Shown here one piece after another: positions 19,275-28,585 of a DNA stretch of 64,000 nucleotides (position 1 is the first letter of the stretch; each line of letters opens with the position of its first letter). The translations under genes were made by a program, and so were the position numbers. The DNA lies in assembly GCA_913061415.1 (NCBI GenBank), contig CAJXUD010000001.1, positions 496,001 through 560,000 of the forward strand, written 5' to 3'. The stretch is from an uncultured Oleispira sp. Lineage in GTDB: Bacteria > Pseudomonadota > Gammaproteobacteria > Pseudomonadales > Oceanobacteraceae. Below the pieces are notes generated by a model that made no database searches, was not told the DNA's origin, and saw only the letters and a program-made list of their open reading frames with translations.

Positions 19275-20129
19275 ATGAAGTTAGCAGACATTTTGGATGA
19301 TTGGCCGTTCTGGGGAATCTCCACAAAACCGATTGAACCGCATCAAGTTAAAGTACTCATTGGCGGCTTAACGAATTCTTGTTATCAACTTTCATTAGAC
19401 AGTGGCGAGTATATTATTCGAATCAGTGCTGATAATACGCAAGCGCTAGGCATTGATCGGCAAGTTGAAAAAACGATTCATCAATGGGTGTCTCGTTTAA
19501 ATTTTACCAGCGCAATACGCTACTGCGATGATGAAGATCGCTATTGGATTCGTGATTACATTGAGGGTGAAGTTTTATCTGATAATGTAGCGGCGATGAG
19601 TCAAAATACTCTGGTTTATTTGGTCGAACAGTTAAAAGCTTTACACCAAATACCGGTAGAAATAGATTTGCCTGTCGTTAATATTAGCGAAAAAGCAGAA
19701 GCCTATTGGAAGATGCTTGAGCAGCGTGATCCTGAGAATGACATCATTAAAATGAAGCCGCTGATGCAGGTTGCAATGAGTGAACCTCCGGCTGGAAAAT
19801 TCTGCCTTTGCCATCTCGATCCTGTATTAGCGAACTGGCTTTATACCCAAGATGGATTGCAATTATTAGATTGGGAATACGCAGGTTTCGCACATCCTTT
19901 ATGGGACTTAGCAGCACTGTATCAAGGAATTAAACATGGCATCATGCAGTCTATTAGCCCCGCAAGTGATGGCATTAGTAACAATAGTCACCCTGAAATC
20001 GAAAAAGATTTAGAAGAAAATATTCTGGCCTTGTATGGCGTGACAGACTTAGTCGCATGGCGCAGAGCCTGTGTTCAAATGGAATATTTGTCATCACTTT
20101 GGTATCAAGCTCAAGGAAAAATGGCCTAA
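19275..20129 (+). CDS. Aminoglycoside/choline kinase-like phosphotransferase, probable thiamine kinase
   Basis: A 284-residue protein kinase-like small-molecule kinase. It shows GGLTNSCYQL (nucleotide loop), CHLDPVLANWL (catalytic loop with Asp and Asn) and LLDWEYAG (metal-binding Asp). The gene begins two bases after the PnuT gene ends, so it is translationally close and in the riboswitch operon. ThiK belongs to this fold and makes thiamine monophosphate. A choline kinase role is conceivable because the bet genes follow, but the operon position favours thiamine. Confidence 0.8.
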   Translation: MKLADILDDWPFWGISTKPIEPHQVKVLIGGLTNSCYQLSLDSGEYIIRISADNTQALGIDRQVEKTIHQWVSRLNFTSAIRYCDDEDRYWIRDYIEGEVLSDNVAAMSQNTLVYLVEQLKALHQIPVEIDLPVVNISEKAEAYWKMLEQRDPENDIIKMKPLMQVAMSEPPAGKFCLCHLDPVLANWLYTQDGLQLLDWEYAGFAHPLWDLAALYQGIKHGIMQSISPASDGISNNSHPEIEKDLEENILALYGVTDLVAWRRACVQMEYLSSLWYQAQGKMA

Positions 20130-20192
20130 TTTAGGGCCTTTCTGGGCCTGTTTCCTTGTTATGAGCGGCTCAGATGTTAGACTTGTTCTAAA

Positions 20193-20208
20193 TTGAATGA
20201 CCATTCAA
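20193..20208. promoter_or_regulatory. Probable BetI operator
   Basis: TTGAATG-AC-CATTCAA is a perfect 7-bp inverted repeat ending 19 bases before the betI start. It resembles the TTGAAyG-type palindromes bound by BetI repressors at bet promoters. Its position would allow autorepression of betIBA, relieved by choline. Confidence 0.7.
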
Positions 20209-20227
20209 CGGGACGATCAGTGTAACT

Positions 20228-20833
20228 ATGGCTAGAGTCGGCACAGAAAAATTACGCAAAAAAGAATTAATCGAAGCAACTATTGAGTCCATAGAAAGCC
20301 ATGGTTTTCAAGGAACAACGATTTTAACCATCAGCCGCCGAGCGAACTTATCGGCAGGCATCATCAGCCACTATTTTGGCAGCAAGCAAGGTCTTATTCT
20401 TGCGACCATTCGTCATCTTCTAGAACAATTAAAGCAAGGCTTGCTACAGCAAATTGCAAACTGTGAACAACCTCTTACACCTGAGTTAAGACTGCAGATG
20501 ATTGTGGATACCAACTTTGCTTGCTTCCAACAATCAACATCGGTAACGAGAACTTGGTTATGTTTTTGGGCACAGGCTCTACACGACCCAGAGCTTGCAC
20601 GCTTACAAGCGGTAAACAGTAAGCGCCTACTGCAAAATTTATTGTATTCCTACCGACAAGCAATCCCAGATAAAGAACAAGCACTTTTAGCGGCAACAAT
20701 GACCGCCGCTATGATCGACGGCTTATGGCTAAGAAGCAGCTTGAGCAAAACCAGCCAAGATGAATTCAAAAAAGCTGAACACGTATGTAAGCAGTTTATT
20801 TCATCGCAATGTCAGCTAGGAAAAACATTATGA
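20228..20833 (+). CDS. betI: Choline-responsive TetR-family repressor BetI
   Basis: A 201-residue TetR regulator. The N-terminal helix-turn-helix (about 12-58) includes [20 protein letters not shown] and [20 protein letters not shown], a close match to BetI. BetI represses the glycine-betaine synthesis genes and is released by choline. It is the first gene of betI-betB-betA, as in many Pseudomonas and Vibrio relatives. The stop overlaps the betB start by four bases (ATGA). Confidence 0.93.
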   Translation: MARVGTEKLRKKELIEATIESIESHGFQGTTILTISRRANLSAGIISHYFGSKQGLILATIRHLLEQLKQGLLQQIANCEQPLTPELRLQMIVDTNFACFQQSTSVTRTWLCFWAQALHDPELARLQAVNSKRLLQNLLYSYRQAIPDKEQALLAATMTAAMIDGLWLRSSLSKTSQDEFKKAEHVCKQFISSQCQLGKTL

Positions 20834-22284
20834 TTTTGAAAAATTTTATCAACGGAAAATACCTTGATAATAGCAGTGGCCTAACCTTTGATGTTATTAA
20901 CCCTGCGACCGGGCTAGTGGCGTATAAAGTTGAAGTTGCTGACGAAAAAATTCGTAATGCTGCCATTGAAAGTAGTCAGCAAGGTTTTGAAACTTGGTCG
21001 GCGATGACGGGATTCGAACGTAATCGTATTTTATTAAAAGCCGTATCGTTATTACGCGAACGCAATGACGAGCTGGCTAAAATTGAAGTGATTGATACTG
21101 GCAAACCTTGGCAAGAAGCGTCGGTTGTCGACGTAGTAACCGGTGCCGATTCTATAGAATACTTCGCTGGCTTAGCATTAAGTATTGAAGGTAGCCAGCA
21201 AGATTTAGGCGGTGATTTTTATTATACCCGTCGCGAACCCTTAGGGATTTGTGCAGGCATCGGTGCATGGAACTACCCATTGCAAATCGCTTGCTGGAAA
21301 GCCGCACCTGCGTTGGCGTGTGGTAATAGTATGATCTTTAAACCATCAGAAGAAACCCCGCGTGGTGCGTTAAAGCTTGCCGAAATATTGACTGAAGCGG
21401 GTGTGCCTGATGGCGTATTTAATGTTGTTCAGGGCGACGGTGAAGTCGGAGCTTGGTTAACGGCACACAATAAAATCGCTAAGGTTTCTTTCACCGGAGA
21501 AGTAGGTACCGGTAAAAAGGTCATGGCTTCGGCGGCGACGAATCTGAAAGACGTGACGATGGAATTAGGCGGCAAGTCGCCATTGATTATCTTTTCAGAC
21601 GCCGATCTTGATGACGCGGTATCGGCTGCGATGCTCGGAAACTTTTATACTCAAGGTGAAGTGTGCACAAACGGCACTCGCGTTTTTGTACAAAAAGAAA
21701 TCTATCCACAGTTTATTGCTCAGTTAAAAGAGCGCACTGAGAAAAACATTATTACGGGTGATCCAATGGACCCAGCAACTAACTTTGGTGCGCTAATCTC
21801 AGAAAAGCATCAGCAGCTGGTTCTAGGCTACATCGAAAAAGGCACCCAAGAAGGTGCCTTTCTTCTTTCTGGTGGTCATGCATTAAAACCAACGGGTGTT
21901 GAAGGCGGTTACTTTGTTGCGCCGACTATTTTTACCGATTGCCATGATGATATGACGATTGTGAAAGAAGAAATTTTTGGCCCTGTTATGTCGGTGTTAA
22001 CCTTTGATACTGAAGAAGAAGTCATTCAGCGTGCTAACGATACTGAATTTGGTTTAGCCGCAGGTATTTTTACCAACGATATACGCCGTGCTCATCGCGT
22101 TGTTAAGCAAATGGAAGCTGGGATTTGTTGGATTAATGCGTATGGCGCTTCGCCAGCAGAAATGCCTGTAGGTGGTTATAAGCTTTCAGGTATCGGTCGT
22201 GAAAATGGATCGTCCACGATGAATCAATATACTCAAATTAAATCTGTCTACGTGGGCATGCAGCCACTAGAAAATCCTTTTTAA
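20830..22284 (+). CDS. betB: Betaine-aldehyde dehydrogenase
   Basis: A 484-residue NAD(P)-dependent aldehyde dehydrogenase that oxidises betaine aldehyde to glycine betaine. General base Glu245 lies in [10 protein letters not shown] and catalytic Cys279 in [13 protein letters not shown] 20830 overlaps the betI stop as ATGA and is preceded by AGGA; an upstream in-frame ATG (20809) would add seven residues inside betI and is less likely. Length and sequence match BetB well. Confidence 0.95.
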   Translation: MILKNFINGKYLDNSSGLTFDVINPATGLVAYKVEVADEKIRNAAIESSQQGFETWSAMTGFERNRILLKAVSLLRERNDELAKIEVIDTGKPWQEASVVDVVTGADSIEYFAGLALSIEGSQQDLGGDFYYTRREPLGICAGIGAWNYPLQIACWKAAPALACGNSMIFKPSEETPRGALKLAEILTEAGVPDGVFNVVQGDGEVGAWLTAHNKIAKVSFTGEVGTGKKVMASAATNLKDVTMELGGKSPLIIFSDADLDDAVSAAMLGNFYTQGEVCTNGTRVFVQKEIYPQFIAQLKERTEKNIITGDPMDPATNFGALISEKHQQLVLGYIEKGTQEGAFLLSGGHALKPTGVEGGYFVAPTIFTDCHDDMTIVKEEIFGPVMSVLTFDTEEEVIQRANDTEFGLAAGIFTNDIRRAHRVVKQMEAGICWINAYGASPAEMPVGGYKLSGIGRENGSSTMNQYTQIKSVYVGMQPLENPF

Positions 22285-22318
22285 TATTTGCTGTGATGCT
22301 GATTAGGTGAAAAGTAAA

Positions 22319-24025
22319 ATGAAAAATCAAGTGAGCACACTGCGCTACGATTATATTATTGTCGGTGCTGGTTCGGCAGGCTGTGTATTAGCCAACCGCT
22401 TAACTGAAGATCCAAATACAACGGTTCTATTATTAGAAACCGGCGGTAGCGATCGCAGTATCTTTATTCAAATGCCAACGGCTTTATCGATTCCGATGAA
22501 TACCAAAAAATACGCATGGCAATTTGAAACAGAAGAAGAGCCTCACTTAGATAATCGAAAAATGCATTGCCCGCGCGGCAAAGTATTAGGCGGATCATCC
22601 TCCATTAATGGCATGGTTTATGTTCGTGGACATGCTAAAGACTTTGATGAGTGGGAAGAGAAGGGCGCAACGGATTGGAATTATGCAAGCTGCTTACCGT
22701 ATTTTAAAAAGTCAGAAAATTGGGCGCTCGCTTCGGATAATTCAGCGACCAGTGAGTACCGAGGCACCCAAGGTCCACTGGGTGTGAATAATGGCAACCA
22801 GATGAAAAACCCTTTATACCAAGCATTCGTTGATGCTGGTGTAGAGGCGGGTTACATGGACACCTCAGACTATAATGCCAAGCAGCAAGAAGGCTTTGGC
22901 CCAATGCATATGACCATTAAAAATGGCGTACGTTGGTCAACGGCCAATGCGTATTTAAGACCAGCGTTAGCACGACCTAATTTAACCGTCGTGACGCATG
23001 CATTGGTACATAAAATTTTACTCTCGGTCGATGGCTCAGAGAAAAAGGCCACGGGTATTCGCTATGAGCGCAAGGGCAGTATCATTGATGTTCATGCAAA
23101 TACTGAAGTTATTTTATCGGCGGGCTCAATTGGTTCACCGCACTTATTGCAACTGTCTGGTATTGGCGAAAAAGAAACATTAGAAAAAGCAGGCATCGAA
23201 TGTCTGCATGAGTTACCTGGTGTGGGTGAGAACTTACAGGACCATTTAGAATTTTATTTTCAATTCAAATGCAAACAACCTATTACGCTCAATGGAAAAT
23301 TAGATTGGTGGAATAAGTTATTAATTGGAGCACGCTGGTTCTTTTTTAAGAAGGGCTTAGGGGCAACCAACCACTTTGAATCGTGTGGCTTTATTCGTTC
23401 GAAAGCGGGTATTGAATGGCCTGATTTACAATACCATTTCTTACCAGCAGCCATGCGTTACGATGGGCGAACGGCTTTTGATGGTCACGGATTTCAAGTG
23501 CACATCGGACATAACAAGCCAACGAGTCGCGGCACGGTTAAAGTGACCAGTGCTGATCCTAAAGCACACCCAAGCATTCGCTTTAATTACCTGTCGACAG
23601 AAACCGATAGAGAAGGTTTCCGCGATTGTGTGAAACTCACGCGCGAAATTATCAATCAGCCGGCCTTTGATCAATATCGCGATGATGAAATTCAACCGGG
23701 CCAGCACATTCAAACTGACGAAGAAATAGATGCGTTTGTAAGATCGAATGTTGAAAGTGCTTATCACCCATCGTGTACCTGCAAAATGGGAACGGATGAG
23801 ATGTCAGTTGTCGATCCACAGACTCGAGTGCGCGGGGTTAGCAATCTTCGTATTGTCGATTCTTCGATCTTCCCAACCATACCCAATGGCAACCTTAACG
23901 CACCGACGATTATGGTAGCGGAACGGGCAGCTGATTTGATTAAGTCGGCGGGTATGTTGCCACCGAGCCAGGCAGAGGTCTCGATGGCCCCAGATTGGGA
24001 AACAGTTCAACGTAGTAAGTTTTAA
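22319..24025 (+). CDS. betA: Choline dehydrogenase
   Basis: A 568-residue FAD-dependent GMC oxidoreductase. The FAD-binding loop is [17 protein letters not shown] (about 12-28); [14 protein letters not shown] is the GMC signature and the catalytic His lies in [10 protein letters not shown]. It oxidises choline to betaine aldehyde at the inner membrane. ATG 22319 has AGGTGA upstream and is preferred to a GTG at 22307. It sits between betB and the choline importer, so uptake and oxidation are encoded together. Confidence 0.96.
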   Translation: MKNQVSTLRYDYIIVGAGSAGCVLANRLTEDPNTTVLLLETGGSDRSIFIQMPTALSIPMNTKKYAWQFETEEEPHLDNRKMHCPRGKVLGGSSSINGMVYVRGHAKDFDEWEEKGATDWNYASCLPYFKKSENWALASDNSATSEYRGTQGPLGVNNGNQMKNPLYQAFVDAGVEAGYMDTSDYNAKQQEGFGPMHMTIKNGVRWSTANAYLRPALARPNLTVVTHALVHKILLSVDGSEKKATGIRYERKGSIIDVHANTEVILSAGSIGSPHLLQLSGIGEKETLEKAGIECLHELPGVGENLQDHLEFYFQFKCKQPITLNGKLDWWNKLLIGARWFFFKKGLGATNHFESCGFIRSKAGIEWPDLQYHFLPAAMRYDGRTAFDGHGFQVHIGHNKPTSRGTVKVTSADPKAHPSIRFNYLSTETDREGFRDCVKLTREIINQPAFDQYRDDEIQPGQHIQTDEEIDAFVRSNVESAYHPSCTCKMGTDEMSVVDPQTRVRGVSNLRIVDSSIFPTIPNGNLNAPTIMVAERAADLIKSAGMLPPSQAEVSMAPDWETVQRSKF

Positions 24026-24027
24026 AA

Positions 24028-24042
24028 TTAAGCTAAGCTTAA
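24028..24042. promoter_or_regulatory. Palindrome between betA and choX
   Basis: TTAAGCT-A-AGCTTAA is a perfect 7-bp inverted repeat just after the betA stop and 63 bases before choX. It may be a weak hairpin separating the bet and cho transcripts or a regulator site. There is no canonical U-run. Confidence 0.3.
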
Positions 24043-24104
24043 ACTTAATACTTACTCGCTCATAAACTAAACGCTAATTAATAAAAACCACAAAGGATAA
24101 AAGC

Positions 24105-25028
24105 ATGATGATGAAAACCTTAGCACTATCGGCGAGCTTGCTAGCAGCAAGTTTCAGCCATGCAAACGAATGTGAAACAGTACGTTTTGCTGATGTTGGC
24201 TGGACAGATATTACTGCGACGACTGCACTATCTTCTGTTGTTTTAGAAAGTATTGGTTATAAAACAAAGACTCAAGTTTTATCGGTACCGATTACTTATA
24301 AATCGTTAGAAAATAAAGACATTGATGTGTTTCTAGGTAATTGGATGCCAACAATGGAAGCCGATATCAAGCCTTACCTTGAAAATGGTTCTGTAGAAAG
24401 CATTAAGAAAAACTTAGAAGGCGCTAAATATACCCTAGCGGTACCTAAAGCAGTTTATGATGCTGGCGTTAAAACATTCGCCGACATCGCCAAGTTTGCC
24501 GATAAATTTGATAACCGCATTTACGGTATCGAACCAGGTAACGATGGCAATCGCTTGATTCAGACAATGATCGATCAAAATGCGTTTGGCTTGAAAGGAT
24601 TTGATGTTATCGAATCGAGCGAAGCAGGTATGTTATCGCAAGTTAAGCGTCAGACTCGTCGTAATAAATGGATTGTTTTCTTAGGTTGGGAACCACATCC
24701 AATGAACTCAAACTTTGAGTTAGCCTACCTAGAAGGCGGCGATGATTTTTTTGGTCCTAATTTAGGCGGCGCAAATATTCATACTAACGTCCGTAAAAAC
24801 TACACGGCAGAATGTAAGAATGTTGGCCAGTTCCTGAATAACCTAACGTTTACGTTAGAGATGGAAAATGAAGTGATGGCGGCAATTTTAGATGCGGGTA
24901 AGAAGCCAAATGTTGCTGCAAAAGAGTGGATCAAAAAGAATCCTACAATTTTGGATGCTTGGTTAAAAGACGTAACCACACTAGACGGTCAACCTGCATT
25001 AGCTGCTGCTAGCGCTGTCTTGAAATAG
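24105..25028 (+). CDS. choX: Choline ABC transporter substrate-binding protein
   Basis: A 307-residue periplasmic binding protein with a signal peptide ending near SFSHANE (residue 22). CETVRFADVGWTDITATTA at the mature N-terminus is characteristic of ChoX/ProX-type quaternary-amine binding proteins; FLGNWMPTMEADI and FLGWEPHPMN carry the aromatic residues expected to cage the trimethylammonium group. The ribosome binding site AAAGGAT lies upstream of ATG 24105. The permease and ATPase follow. Confidence 0.93.
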   Translation: MMMKTLALSASLLAASFSHANECETVRFADVGWTDITATTALSSVVLESIGYKTKTQVLSVPITYKSLENKDIDVFLGNWMPTMEADIKPYLENGSVESIKKNLEGAKYTLAVPKAVYDAGVKTFADIAKFADKFDNRIYGIEPGNDGNRLIQTMIDQNAFGLKGFDVIESSEAGMLSQVKRQTRRNKWIVFLGWEPHPMNSNFELAYLEGGDDFFGPNLGGANIHTNVRKNYTAECKNVGQFLNNLTFTLEMENEVMAAILDAGKKPNVAAKEWIKKNPTILDAWLKDVTTLDGQPALAAASAVLK

Positions 25029-25092
25029 ATACCACCTTAGTCGGTAATCTGAAGTAACGATAGTCAAAGCAACATTCATCATACAAAGAGGC

Positions 25093-25116
25093 TGCGAGTA
25101 GTAATAACTGCTCGCA
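25093..25116 (+). promoter_or_regulatory. Intercistronic hairpin between choX and choW
   Basis: TGCGAGTAGT (25093-25102) pairs with ACTGCTCGCA (25107-25116), a 10-bp stem with one G-U pair and an AATA loop, 13 bases before the choW ATG. There is no U-run. Such hairpins often stabilise the upstream mRNA so that the binding protein exceeds the permease; that role is inferred. Confidence 0.55.
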
Positions 25117-25128
25117 ACAAGAAATTTC

Positions 25129-25956
25129 ATGGAACAGTTTAAATTACCTTTGGGTAATTACATCGAAACATTTGTCGACTGGTTAGTTGATAATGGCGCA
25201 TCATTCTTTGATGCCATATCTGAATCACTAGAATGGCTGATTAGCTTATTCACTAATGCACTACTCTGGCTAAACCCAATAGCGTTTATTGCCATAGTCG
25301 TCGCCATCGCTTTGTACTTTCGACGTTCCGTTGGATTGGCTATTTATGCTGTTGTGTCATTAACCCTGATCTGGAATTTAGGTTATTGGGTTGAGACCAT
25401 GCAGACCCTTGCATTGGTTTTGTATGCCGCGTTTTTCTGTATGTTGATTGGATTACCGATTGGTATTTATGCGGCGCATCATGCTAATTTTTATAAAGCG
25501 TTGCAGCCCGTTTTAGATCTTATGCAAACAGTTCCTACCTTTGTATACCTAATACCTACCCTAACTCTTTTTGGTTTAGGCGTTGTGCCAGGATTAATTT
25601 CTACTATTATTTTTGCGATTGCTGCGCCGATACGTTTAACGTATTTAGGCATTTCAGAAGTGCCTCACGATATTCTTGAAGCGGGTCGATCATTTGGTGC
25701 GACCAAGCGCCAAATATTATTCCGTATAGAATTGCCTGCTGCAGCAACCAGCATCGCTGCCGGTGTAACGCAATGCATTATGTTGTCGTTATCGATGGTC
25801 GTGATTGCCGCACTAGTAGGAGCCGATGGTTTAGGTAAGCCCGTAGTGCGAGCTCTAAATACCGTGGATATTGCCAGTGGCTTTGAGGCGGGCTTAGCCA
25901 TTGTATTGTTAGCCATTTTACTTGATCGTATTTTTAAAGCGGAGCAAGCAAAATGA
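25129..25956 (+). CDS. choW: Choline ABC transporter permease
   Basis: A 275-residue inner-membrane permease of the ProW/ChoW family with five to seven helices. The cytoplasmic coupling motif is EAGRSFGATKRQILFRIELP. The ribosome binding site is weak. The stop overlaps the ATPase start (ATGA at 25953-25956), which indicates translational coupling. Confidence 0.94.
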   Translation: MEQFKLPLGNYIETFVDWLVDNGASFFDAISESLEWLISLFTNALLWLNPIAFIAIVVAIALYFRRSVGLAIYAVVSLTLIWNLGYWVETMQTLALVLYAAFFCMLIGLPIGIYAAHHANFYKALQPVLDLMQTVPTFVYLIPTLTLFGLGVVPGLISTIIFAIAAPIRLTYLGISEVPHDILEAGRSFGATKRQILFRIELPAAATSIAAGVTQCIMLSLSMVVIAALVGADGLGKPVVRALNTVDIASGFEAGLAIVLLAILLDRIFKAEQAK

Positions 25957-27161
25957 TTAATATTAAAAATCTAGATGTCATTTTTGGTGAACAACCAGAG
26001 CGTGCTTTACCGCTATTAGACCAAGGACAAGAACGCGAAGAAATTCGCAATAATACCGGTTTAGTCGTAGGTGTTAATAATGCGAACTTGCAGATTAAAA
26101 AAGGTGAGATTTGTGTATTGATGGGGCTGTCAGGTTCTGGAAAATCAAGCTTGTTACGCTGCATTAATGGTTTGAACGATACGACTCGTGGTTCGATCGA
26201 AATTGATCATGAAGGCGAAGTTATTGACCTAGTCAGTGCCGACGCCGATACATTAAGAGCCGTTCGCACAAAACGTATGTCGATGGTTTTTCAAAAGTTC
26301 GCATTGATGCCTTGGTTAACGGTGGCGCAGAATGTTGCAATGCCACTTGAGTTGCAAGGCTTAGATAAAAAAGAAATTAAGCAACGTGTTGATACTCAGC
26401 TTGAACTGGTGGGTTTACAGCAATGGGCAAAACTAAAGCCGAGTGAGTTATCGGGTGGCATGCAACAGCGCGTTGGTTTAGCGCGTGCGTTAGTGACTGA
26501 GTCCGATATTTTATTGATGGACGAGCCGTTCTCGGCCTTAGATCCATTGATTAGAACTCAGCTTCAAGATGAATTAATTCAGCTGCAAGAAAAACTTAAT
26601 AAAACCATTATTTTTGTAAGTCATGATTTAGATGAGGCCCTTAAATTAGGGACGAATATCGCAATTATGAAAGATGGTGAGATTGTTCAGCAGGGCAAGC
26701 CAGAAAGTATTGTATTGAACCCTGTGAATGATTATGTAAAGCAATTTGTAGCTCACACTAATCCGATTCATGTACTAAAAGCAAAATCAATTATGCGACC
26801 TATCAGTGACATGACGTTCACTGAAAGAGGTTACTGTTTGAGTAAGCGACATGATTATTGGTTGAGCGCAAACCAGCAGCAAGTTTATTACCGAGGAGCA
26901 GAATTCTCTCCTCAAATGTGGCAAAACGGCCAAGACATTGTTAAGTTATCAGCAGCGCCTACGTGCGTCGCTGCTGATACTGGCATGCAAGACGTAATGG
27001 AAATCCGTTACCATACCGACCACGCGGTCTTTATTATGAAAGATCTTGATGAAGATTTAGATGATGCTGAGAAGGTTCATGGTGACGAAAAAATTCAAGG
27101 AGTCATTGGTGATAAGGAACTGTATCACACCTTGTTAGGCAAAATGATGTTGAATGACTAG
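25953..27161 (+). CDS. choV: Choline ABC transporter ATP-binding protein
   Basis: A 402-residue ATPase. Walker A is GLSGSGKS (about residues 58-65), the ABC signature LSGGMQQRVGLARAL and Walker B ILLMDEPFSALD. It is longer than a bare nucleotide-binding domain, with an extra C-terminal region of about 120 residues as in other ChoV/ProV proteins. It completes a ChoXWV importer that feeds choline to BetA and BetB. Confidence 0.95.
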   Translation: MINIKNLDVIFGEQPERALPLLDQGQEREEIRNNTGLVVGVNNANLQIKKGEICVLMGLSGSGKSSLLRCINGLNDTTRGSIEIDHEGEVIDLVSADADTLRAVRTKRMSMVFQKFALMPWLTVAQNVAMPLELQGLDKKEIKQRVDTQLELVGLQQWAKLKPSELSGGMQQRVGLARALVTESDILLMDEPFSALDPLIRTQLQDELIQLQEKLNKTIIFVSHDLDEALKLGTNIAIMKDGEIVQQGKPESIVLNPVNDYVKQFVAHTNPIHVLKAKSIMRPISDMTFTERGYCLSKRHDYWLSANQQQVYYRGAEFSPQMWQNGQDIVKLSAAPTCVAADTGMQDVMEIRYHTDHAVFIMKDLDEDLDDAEKVHGDEKIQGVIGDKELYHTLLGKMMLND

Positions 27162-27217
27162 ACTGTTATTTAGTTATGTTATAAATGACAGATGATAAAA
27201 ATATAATGGAGATCCAA

Positions 27218-27970
27218 ATGAAAAAAATCTTATTAGCGACTGCAGTTACTTCTGCAATGTTACTTCCTACGCTGGCAGCAGCTGATTTATCTGCAACAGC
27301 GGGCATCGTGTCTGATTATACCTTTAATGGTGTGAGTCAAACTGATAATGGCCCAGCACTTCAGCTAGGCTTGGATTATGGTACTGATGATTTTTATGCA
27401 GGCACTTGGGTTTCGAATGTAGATTTTGGTGACGATACTAATCTTGAGTGGGATTTTTATCTGGGACAATATTTTCAAGTAAGCCAAGCATTGAGTGTTG
27501 ATACGGGTATTGCTTATTATACTTACCATGGTCAAAACAAAGTAGACGAGTCTTTTCCAGGTGCTGACGATGGTGCAACGGCTTCTGACGATGGTGCTTA
27601 TGCTGAAGTTTATGGCAAGTTTGGGTTTGCTTCTGGTGTTGGTTTCACTGAATTGAATCTTTGGTATGCATGGGATTATTTTGGTGCTGGCGAAAATCAC
27701 GCAATTACTATGTTAGCGCATAGCTATGAGGTTGCTGAAGGACATACTTTGCGTCTCAGTGTTGACCAATCTATGTATATGGATTCAGATGTTAAAGAAT
27801 GGTATGGAGAGTCTTCTTATACTCATTACCGTCTAGGGTATGAAACCAGCGTTAAAGGCTTTGATTTGAGCCTTGCAGTTGAAACAACTGACGTTGATGA
27901 AGATCAAGATACTGAAAACACAGCGGATGCTCGCGTTGTTGTTGGCGTATCTCATACATATGCTTTCTAA
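27218..27970 (+). CDS. TorF-type putative porin
   Basis: About 250 residues from ATG 27218, chosen for GGAG seven bases upstream and the signal peptide that starts there; an upstream in-frame start (27185) would bury the signal. The mature protein begins near ADLSATAGIVSDYTFNGVSQ, the hallmark of the TorF (TIGR02001) outer-membrane family, and ends SHTYAF, a beta-barrel terminus. Placed directly after choV, it may help choline or a related solute cross the outer membrane; this is inferred from position. Confidence 0.85.
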   Translation: MKKILLATAVTSAMLLPTLAAADLSATAGIVSDYTFNGVSQTDNGPALQLGLDYGTDDFYAGTWVSNVDFGDDTNLEWDFYLGQYFQVSQALSVDTGIAYYTYHGQNKVDESFPGADDGATASDDGAYAEVYGKFGFASGVGFTELNLWYAWDYFGAGENHAITMLAHSYEVAEGHTLRLSVDQSMYMDSDVKEWYGESSYTHYRLGYETSVKGFDLSLAVETTDVDEDQDTENTADARVVVGVSHTYAF

Positions 27971-27984
27971 GTTAGCTTAGTCAA

Positions 27985-28023
27985 AAAAATACCCGCAAGG
28001 CTTTCGCTATGCGGGTATTTTTT
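27985..28023. terminator. Bidirectional Rho-independent terminator
   Basis: ACCCGCA (27991-27997) pairs with TGCGGGT (28010-28016), extended by A/T pairs on both sides, with an A-run to the left and a T-run to the right. It lies between the convergent porin gene and the small membrane-protein gene ending at 28045. Confidence 0.9.
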
Positions 28024-28044
28024 TGTCTGCTATTTATCAGCCGC

Positions 28045-28440
28045 TTACTTTCTGTATTGAAGCCAAGCGTAGAAGAACATTAAACCAAACAATAAATCGT
28101 TGATGCCGTAAATAACCAAAAAGATAGTCGTTACGATTGACTCATTCCACATCACTGCAATGTCTGGCTTCATTACAAACCAGAAGTACAACGCGGTGCC
28201 TACGTAAACCATCTTCTCAATAAAGAATACAAAGATTAAGCGCGAAGCTCTTGGGTGCTCAGTTGAAACAGAGATATACGCCATGCCCCATAAAATAATC
28301 ATACCTAAACCGAAGTGGCTGAATATCTGTGGATAGTATTGGGTGAGTAGCTCATTTTGAAAGCCTAGAGAAAAGCCAAGAACACCGAAGATGTTGATTA
28401 GGCCTGCCATTACAAAACCAAACGTTAAGTATTGCTTCAT
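28045..28440 (-). CDS. Four-helix membrane protein of unknown function
   Basis: A 131-residue hydrophobic protein with about four predicted transmembrane helices (near 5-25, 42-58, 68-88 and 103-125). No named family was recognised. It ends LMFFYAWLQYRK. It is flanked by the terminator after the porin gene and by the M48 protease gene, and appears to be transcribed alone. Coding is supported by length, composition and a reasonable start. Confidence 0.75.
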   Translation of the reverse strand: MKQYLTFGFVMAGLINIFGVLGFSLGFQNELLTQYYPQIFSHFGLGMIILWGMAYISVSTEHPRASRLIFVFFIEKMVYVGTALYFWFVMKPDIAVMWNESIVTTIFLVIYGINDLLFGLMFFYAWLQYRK

Positions 28441-28585
28441 AAAAATAATTCCGTCGTCATGTCATTGTGTGGGATTAAACGTTGGCAGCATTCTATCAGT
28501 GGTTGCGGCTTTGCTCCATGGTGAGAAGCCGCTATTCGATTAAAAAGAGTTTTTCTTAAACGGATATTCAGCTATCCGTTTAACC

